Shown here: positions 55,901-64,000 of the stretch, one piece after another
Numbering within the stretch: position 1 is the first letter of the stretch
Layout of the letters: each line of letters begins with the position of its first letter
Origin: Letharia columbiana
Taxonomy: Eukaryota > Ascomycota > Lecanoromycetes > Lecanorales > Parmeliaceae
Direction of reading: 5' to 3'
DNA: 64,000 bases
NCBI RefSeq assembly: GCF_014066305.1
Contig: NW_023501127.1
Span: 1-64,000, forward strand
Notes under the pieces: generated by a model
Seen by the model: only the letters and a program-made list of their open reading frames with translations
The model's database searches: none
Told to the model about the DNA's origin: nothing
Program-made: the position numbers and the translations under genes

Positions 55901-58878
55901 TCTAAAATAGTTAAATCTATAATAAAACTTATAATAAAAGAGATTATATTTAATTAATCTCTTAGTATATTAAGAGATCTTTTACTTTCTTAAAGTCGTC
56001 GTTATTAAAGCTTTAATTCTATATTATTTCGATAGAATAAAGAAGATTATTTTAGAGACTAACTCTTTTAACTATATTAATAAAGATATTTTTTTTTAAT
56101 ATAATAATAAGAAAGTACTTTACTCGATAGCTTTCTATAGTAAAAATCTAATCTTAATTAAATATAATTATTAGATCTATAATAAGAAATTATTAGTAAT
56201 TATTCGCTATCTAGAATATTAACGCCTTAAATTAAAATATATAAATATCTTTATTAAAATCTTTATCGATTATAAAGAATTAATATATTTTATTAAGAAA
56301 AGAAACCTTAGTTAACGCTAGGCTTAATATTTAAATATATTATTAAAATTTAATATAAAGATTATTTATCGATTTAGATCTTAGAATATTAAGATTAATA
56401 TATTTATATAAATAACTAAATATAAATTAATTAATTTTAAAAATAAATAATTACGTTAATAGTATTAAATAATTCTTATTTCTAATCGATTAAAATTAAA
56501 TAGCGAATATATCGATATATATATAATTAATAACTTTATTTATTATAAAGTAGTAGAGGTTAATAAAAAAGATAAATATTATATAAAAATTTATAAGACT
56601 ATCGTCGAAAATAAGAATAAGTTTTAAGAAATTACTCTTAGTAAATACTTTATATAAGATAAGATACTTTATTATAAGAATCGTTTATAAATATTTAATA
56701 ATATATATATCGATATTATTCGAGAGATATATAATTAATTATTCTACGAATATTTCGAGATAGTATATATTTATAAACTACTTAAAAGAAAATATTATTA
56801 GCGAGATATAAGGGCTATCGTAGTTATCTATATTAAGAATTACTATATTTATTAAAGAATAAAAGTATCTCATAATTAAGAGTATAATTTATTATAGTTT
56901 TTATTAATTTTATAAAAACGATAATAAGATATATTAATCGACTTCGTTATAGACTTATTTATATTTAATAACTATAACGCTATTTAAATAGCGATTAATT
57001 AATTTATTAAGAAATATTATTATATAATCTATTTTAATATTAATAAAGATATTATCGCTAAGAAGATAGTTAACTTATTATTTAAGAAAGTATTTTATTT
57101 ATATAATTTATTAATCTTAATAATATTAAATTAAGACTTTTAATTTATAGCTATTATATAAAAGTCTTTTTATAAGAGATTAGATATTATAGTTAAGCTA
57201 TTAATAGTCTTTTACTCTAAAATTAATAAATAAATTAAATAAGCGAATTAGAATATAAAGCGTTATCTTTAAATATATTATAATTATATATAAAACGACT
57301 AGATAAGATAGCTATCTATTATCGAGTTTATTAATAATAATACTATCTTATTGACTATTAATATTTTATCTTTTCTTATAAATAAGAGATTTTATTCTCA
57401 AATAACTTTTAGTTTAAATATTATCGACTATAAGATTATATATAAGCGTCTTAATATTACTTAGATAAAGAATATTATAAATTATATAAAATAAGTTTTT
57501 AAGTATATTTAAAGTAATATAAATCGCGTTTAGAAGACTATAATTATATAAGTTAATAAGTATTAATAAAAGATTACTTTTTAAATAGACGATAAGATCT
57601 TTCTAAATAGTAAGAATATTATCTTTAATCGCTTTTCTCATAAATTAAATTATAAGAGACTTAATTTATTCGAGATTATAGACCTTATAAAAATCTTATA
57701 TCGTTTAAAACTTTCATTAATTATAAGAATTTACGACGTCTTTTATCTTAATCTCTTAAGTCTTATAATAAATAACCTCTTATTAGAATAGATAAATCCT
57801 TTATTAAAGTATATTACTATTAATAATTAAATTAAATAAGTTATTAAAGAAATATTTAGCTTTAAATTAATTTATAATTATTTTAAGTATAAAGTTAAGT
57901 AAGAAGATCTCGATAATAATCTTATTTAATATAATACGAATAACGATAAATTCGAAAATTACTAGAATCTAATAAACGACTTTTATAAGCGATATCTCGA
58001 AGAGTCTTATCTATAAAGAAATTAGGGCGAGGAACCTTTAATAGCGATAGCGTTCTTCGAAACTATCTCGAATACCTTATTTTTAATTAAATTAAAATCG
58101 TTCGATATCTTTATAATAGCCTTATTTTTTTTAAAATCGAGAATCGATTTCTTAGATTTATATTAATTAGGAATTATCTTATATATAATCTTTCGCGTAA
58201 GCTTCTTTTATTAATATAACTCTAAAGATCTTTTAAAGCTATATTAATATATATATAAATTATATTATCGCTATTATAAAATATAATTAATATTAGCTAA
58301 ATAATATATTATAGAGAAGACTATATTAAAGTTATTTAATATTAAATTAGAGTTTTTAGCGTTTACGGCTTAATTCGATTCGAAAGCTCTTAATTAATTA
58401 CGTCGTATTATTTTATTAATATCTTATTCGCTTAAATACGAATTCGAAAATTATTATTATTTATATCTACGTCTATAAATATAATTTTCGCTATATTATA
58501 TCGATTTTCTTTCGACTAGACTTTCTATATACGCTTATATCTCGACTAGCGATATCGCTATAGCGTAAATATAAAAAGCTACTATTATTTTTAATATCTC
58601 TTATAAAGAAAGATATAATACTAGAATTCTCGAATACGATTATTTCTTTACTACTTTTATTATTTTTTAGACGTTAAGCGTATATATATATTTATTTTTC
58701 TATCTTTTTACTTATTAATTATAAAATATAATTTAATAAAGAAAGAGAATAGTATTATAAGCGTATTCTTAATATATCTCTTAGCTCTATAGCTAGCGAG
58801 CCTTAACGAAGATATTCTCTATTATATTATATCTTCTTTTTATCTATATAATTCGATATCTTAGTTATCTTATTTAAT
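52945..58878 (+). mobile_element. Ty3/Gypsy retrotransposon copy, RIP-degraded, right arm of inverted pair
   Basis: Conceptual translation of the plus strand shows decayed pol in Ty3/Gypsy order. RT lies at about 55,190-55,760 (LYFYINYRKLNAI, RLDIIAAFNNIYIHLDS, FTTFI, LPFDLINGS, YLDNIFIYN). RNase H follows at about 56,050-56,420 (SIAFYSKNLILIKYNY, KKLLVIIRYLE). Integrase is at about 56,690-57,100 (ILIDFVIDL). Gag or protease presumably occupies 53-55 kb. Many stops are present. CpA/TpG depletion with retained CpG indicates RIP. The 5' end faces the centre, so the two copies are head to head. Confidence 0.82.
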
Positions 58879-60320
58879 ATATCTATATTAATATTATATC
58901 TATATCGATTTTATATCTTATATATTATTTAATAATTAGCTTTTAGAAGATTAATCTTTTAATAACTATAATAAATAATTTTATTAGAAATATAAATAAT
59001 ACTCTTTTTAAAAATTTATTTATTACTAGTAAATAAAAATAATTCTATATCTTATTAATATATATTTATTATTTAATTAAGAGATATTAAGAGAATTAGA
59101 TTTTATATAATTATAAATATTAATTTATTTATTCGCGATAACTTAGTCGATTTAATTAAAAGCGTATTAAACTTAAATTAATAATTAATTATATATATAA
59201 ATTTAAGATTTTTAAACTTAACTCTATCTTATTCTTTTATATATATTAATTATAATAATATTCTATTTATTTATTTACTTATATATATTATTATAATAAC
59301 TCTTATAAATTTAATTATTTAAAAAATAAGAGAAGATTATAATATTTAATTAATTAAATTATAATATTTTCTTTATATATATTATATTATCGATTTAACG
59401 AGTATTATAATAATTATCTTAAAAATTATATATTATAAAAGAATTTCTATATTAATTATTACGCGTTTATTAAGATATATAATATTTTTAAATATTAATA
59501 TTACTATTATAACTAAGTTAATTAAGAGTTTTTAATTTAAAATAAAATTAAAAATTAACTTTTTAATTATTATATTATAACTTTTAATTTTATAAAAATC
59601 TATTTAACTATTTATTTAATTTTTATTAAGAATTTTAAAAAAGATTATATTATATAATTATATATTTTTATTAAAAATTATATATATATAAAATATAAAT
59701 ATTATATTAATATATATAATAGAATAAAATAAAATTAAGCTTAAAAATCTTTAAATTTATATATAGTAGTTTTATTATTAATTTAATAGATTTACGTTTT
59801 TTAATTAGATATTATAAGTAAATAAAATTAACGTTTTATAACTATTAATCTTCTTATTAAAAATTAGATATACGTTATTAATATATAAAATAACTTTTTA
59901 TTTTCTATTAAAATATTATAGAAATTTTTTTTTTAAATTATAGAATAAAATATAAGCTTTTAAATATATAAGATTTTTAAATTTAATCTTAAAATAATTA
60001 AAGTATAAGAAATTTAAATATTACTTATTTAATAAGATTACTTTTAAAAATTTACTTAATAACTCTAATTAAAAAATTATTTATTTAAATTTAACTTATA
60101 GATCTTTACTCGTATTAAATAATATATTTTAAATTAAATTAAATTTAGATCTTAATAACTGTATTTTTTTATTTAAAATTATTAAAATTAATTTAATAGA
60201 ATATATAATAGAATTAAGATTATTTATTAAAGTTATATTATATTTTAATAATATTATATATTAAAAGTATTAATATTATATTTAGATTTAATATATATAA
60301 CTATTTAATAGTTAATAGAA
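58879..60320. other. AT-rich degraded DNA
   Basis: Extremely A/T-rich with few CpG; no coding capacity and no recognisable domain. Probably older RIP-degraded repeat. Confidence 0.5.
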
Positions 60321-60960
60321 ATTATATTATAGTTTATATATAAAAAGAATAGATTTTAATATTATTAATATAAGATTTTAATATATATAAATATATTTAT
60401 TAATATTTAAATTTTAATATATATAAATAAATATATAATATTAAATTCTAGCGTATATAAATAAATATATAATATTAAATTTTATTATATATAAACGAAT
60501 ATATTAGCACGCTAATTTCTTTAATATAATATAAATATATAATTTTTAATTTTTATTATATATAAATATATTAAATTAATATAACGTTAAATTTTAATAT
60601 ATATAAATAAATATATAATCTTAAATTTTAATATATATAAATAAATATATAATATTAAATTTTAATAAATATAAATAAATATATAATATTAAATTTTAAT
60701 AAATATATAATAAATATATAATATTAAATTTTAATAAATATAAATAAATATATAATATTAAATTTTAATATTTATAAATAAATATATAATATTAAATTTT
60801 AATATATATAAATAAATATATAATATTAAATTTTAATAAATATAAATAAATATATAATATTAAATTTTAATATATATAAATAAATATATATTATTAGATT
60901 TTAATATATATAAATAAATATATAATATTAAACTCTAATATATATAAAATAATTAAATAT
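60321..60960 (+). repeat. AT-rich minisatellite, ~34-bp unit
   Basis: Tandem copies of AAATTTTAATATATATAA / ATAAATATATAATATT, about 34 bp, occur roughly 14-16 times with small variations (e.g. TAATAAATATAAATAAA). The most regular part is 60,590-60,940. Confidence 0.85.
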
Positions 60961-61129
60961 TATATTAAAGTAATTTTAAATTTTAATATTAAAGATAAAT
61001 TTAAAAATTTAATTTTTAAAGATCTTTAAATCTATATTTTATTTACTATTAAATATTTATATTAATAATTATATTATATAAGATATTTAAATAATTTAAA
61101 ATAATCTAAAAGAAAAGATTAAGAAGCTA

Positions 61130-61560
61130 TACGCGATTTGAACGATATACTAAACAGAACGCCACTTTTTCTTCTCCCCTCTAAGACTTCAGCTACTTTT
61201 TATATTAATCCTTCTTCATAATATTAAACATATTATTATTATATAAATTCGACTTCAGATATTTATAGTAACTTACGATATTATTATTATCGAATATTAA
61301 TAAAGATATTCGCAACAAGAAAGCGTTCTATTACTATACAAATTTAATCGCGTTATACTTTTAATAACTTTAAACAGTTAATAATATAGATAAATTTTCG
61401 TGAAAACTGAATTTATGATACACTTCATCTATTATTAATAAGTCTTCTAAAAAAGCTCATGCTATTCTAGAGGACCTGATAGAATAAAGCTATCGAATAT
61501 AGAGATATCCGCTAATAAGAAAAGACGTATTATTACTATATGAATTGTAGTTATAATATT
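61130..61560. other. less-mutated island inside the RIP block
   Basis: Here CpA and TpG reappear (for example AACAGAACGCCACTTT at about 61,154, GACTTCAGCTAC, GCAACAAGAAAGCG, GAAAACTGAATTTATGATAC), unlike the sequence on both sides. This suggests single-copy DNA, or a younger insertion not hit by RIP. No gene is recognised. Confidence 0.6.
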
Positions 61561-64000
61561 TAATATTGCTTTACTAGATATTATATCGCTTTCTTTTCTT
61601 TCTTCGATATCGTTTATAGCTTTATTAATTAATTAATTAATTATAATTAGAACTAAGAAATATCTTTTTCTTCTTCGTAAAACTTCTTTTTAGAAGTATA
61701 TATATACTTCTTATATAGTATCCCTAATAATTAATAATAATATATAGACTTTTCTATATTCTTTAATTATTATTCTTATTATTTTTCATATTAGAGATAC
61801 TATTCTTATATTAAGAAGTTTTACTTCTATTACTTTCTTAAAGAAAGAATCTTTTTCTAAAAGAAAGAATCGCTATAAAAGCTATTTAATTCCCCTTATC
61901 TTTTTAAATAGCTTTTCTTCTCTTAAAAGAAACTTATCTCTTATTTTTAATACTTTCCTTTCTTCTTAATAAATCTTTCTTTTTATTTCTTTTTATATCT
62001 TTCTTTATAATAAAATATAACTATTTATAATCGACGAAGTTAGAAAATCTATTTTAATAGAATTAACGATTTTACTTATCTTTTAATTTTAAGCTTTCTT
62101 AATAAAAAATTCTAAACTTTATAAGTAGATTCTTAATAAGAATTATTATTAGATTATTAAATCGATTATATAGACTTATAATCTATTTACTAACGTTCTT
62201 TATAATTAAGATTTATATATCTAATAAAATTAATCTTAAAATATTAACTTAATCTCTTCTTCGAAGATTACTCGATTAGAAAAACCTCTTATCTACTCTC
62301 TTTTCTAGAATTATAATTTTAAATCTATAAGTACTCTAATAAAAGTAGTTATTATCTTTATATATAAAGTTTATTATTATATAAATAGTAATTATTTTCT
62401 TATCTAATAAGCTAAAATAATTTAATTTAAATTTAAAAATATCTTTATTTTTAAGAATTTAAGTCTTAACTTAAAAGATTATATAGATATCTTTCTAGAG
62501 TTATTATCTTCTTCTTTTCTTAAAATAACTTAATCTTCTTATCTTAATAATAGAACTTCTTTTTTTAAACTTAATAAAGATAAAGAAAGAAGACTTATTA
62601 GTCTTTTCTTATTATTATTTATAACTTTTACGCGAAGATCTTAATCTCTTTATTAATCTCGATCCCTATCTTTCTTTTTATTACTTTTAAATTCTATATT
62701 AAAAGTAAATTAGACTTTAAGAAAGTTAAGTATATTAAATTTCTAGAATCTCTATATAGTAATAAACTTAATAAATAAAATTCTCTTTTTATCGAGTTAA
62801 GCTATATTTAATAAGATATTAAAAAATAATAATAAAGAATATCGAAATTTCTTAAGTATAGGATTTTCTAATAATAAATTTAATAGATTAATTTTTAATT
62901 AGTTAGAAACTTTTAATTTAGAAAATATTACTTTAAAATTTAATTTTAGCGAAAATTAGCTTTTATAAAATTAAGAGAGTCTTTAATAAATACCGCCTTC
63001 GCTTATAAAAGTAGATTTAATAATATAATAGATTATATTATAAACTATATAAATAACTTTAAAAAATTTATAACTCTTTTCTAATATTATAGATTTAATA
63101 AAGTTATAAAGTCTTTTAGAATCTTTTAAATAAGTTATTTCGAAGGAATCTAATAATAATTTCTATATCTTTAATCTAGAATTCTTTTATTTAGATCTTA
63201 AAGAATTATATAATATTAATAATATTATTTTTAATAGTAAAGAAATTATATATCGAGAAGTATATTTTTTCTATCGATATATAGAAAATTACGTTATAAT
63301 TAAAGAAGAGAATATTATATATATAAATCTCTTAACTTATTTTTAAGAAGCTATCTTATTTTAATAGCTAAATACTTTATCTTAAGATAAGAAAGATATA
63401 ATAATATAACTTTAAATAGAATTAAGAAGAACGCTTACTCGACTATAAGATCGTTTTAAAATATTTATATTCTTAACTCTAAATTAATTTATAAGATAAG
63501 TTTATACTCTTAATAACGCTAATAGTAGATATAATCTTATAAGCTATATATAGAGTATCTTTAAATATATTATATAAATAGAAATCTTTAAAAAGTATAT
63601 TTAAGTTATTTAGATATAGAATTATTTAAAAATTAAGTTATAAACTATTATATCGTTTTTAACTTCTTAAATTACACTTTATAAATTTATAAAAAACTTA
63701 ATAATAGAAAGGAGTTATAATATTATTTTAATTAGTAAAAATAATAATAATATAAAAATATATAAAAGAAAGTTTAAGATTAAGAATAAGAGAGAGATAG
63801 AAATTAAGATTATAAATAACGATTTAATAAAAATAGATTTTTTTATAAAGAATAATAAGATAGATTTTAAAAAGCTTAAAAGCGATTATTTCTTTCTTCT
63901 CGCTCTTTTATAATAGATTCGCGAGTTTATAATACTTCGTTCTTATTAGTTAAGACTATTATATTTAAACTATAAATATTAATAATAGCCGAATTTCTCT
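61561..64000. mobile_element. RIP-degraded repeat, class undetermined, runs off the window
   Basis: CpA/TpG are again nearly absent and TpA abundant, so this is probably a repeated element hit by RIP. No reverse transcriptase or integrase motif can be read. Long stretches at 62,400-63,900 look like decayed coding sequence but cannot be assigned. Confidence 0.5.

Noticed and set aside
51920..58930. Similarity between the inner end of the left arm and the outer end of the right arm as terminal repeats
   Set aside because: A 20-nt match in nearly pure A/T sequence is expected by chance; the LTRs could not be resolved reliably.
1..64000. CRISPR arrays, tRNA or rRNA genes
   Set aside because: No direct-repeat/spacer pattern, no A/B-box pair with cloverleaf potential and no rRNA-like sequence were noticed; the only array is the AT-rich minisatellite at 60.3-61.0 kb.

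Overview
The window is nuclear DNA of a filamentous ascomycete (Pezizomycotina), most likely a dothideomycete. It has many short GT-AG introns (about 48-70 nt) with TGCTGAC-type branch sites, typical fungal genes (sphingolipid C9-methyltransferase, galactose oxidase, recyclin, Csi2, Zn2Cys6 regulator), and an AT-rich block bearing the marks of repeat-induced point mutation (RIP). All exon structures were deduced by eye from reading frames, splice signals and family conservation; no search was run.

Layout. 0-5.3 kb holds small lineage-type genes: three separate ORFs starting with the dual-acylation signature MGCxxS, a GC-rich secreted protein and an unknown protein. 6.6-15.5 kb is core housekeeping: PPWD1/Cyp15-type WD40-cyclophilin, FCF1 (rRNA-processing PIN nuclease), a Csi2-like membrane protein and the F-box/Sec10 protein recyclin. 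16-24 kb holds a broken F-box-like gene, a secreted Cys-containing protein, an unknown small protein and a tandem pair of EthD-domain genes with different introns. 24.4-27.2 kb is a divergent ERD1/PEX10 pair.

27.2-33.6 kb is a gene graveyard, with relics of an MpaB-like oxygenase and an Fta2-like protein and another split, unidentified ORF. 33.7-45 kb is intact again: galactose oxidase with a discoidin domain, sphingolipid C9-methyltransferase, a Werner-like 3'-5' exonuclease, a Zn2Cys6 regulator and LSM5 (six tiny exons). A nitronate monooxygenase whose 5' end is cut off by a transposon follows. From about 46,137 to the end the DNA is AT-rich and almost free of CpA/TpG. It contains two Ty3/Gypsy copies in head-to-head inverted orientation, a minisatellite, a less-mutated island and a further degraded repeat.

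The most interesting signal is in the introns. Long introns (119-169 nt) of unrelated genes (exonuclease, galactose oxidase, EthD, FCF1) resemble each other: two are homologous end to end, and several share an internal core near GAGTYGCRAGACATGT. This is the pattern of introner-like elements, mobile introns that multiply within a genome. A second notable signal is the cluster of three unrelated MGCxxS proteins within 4.3 kb.
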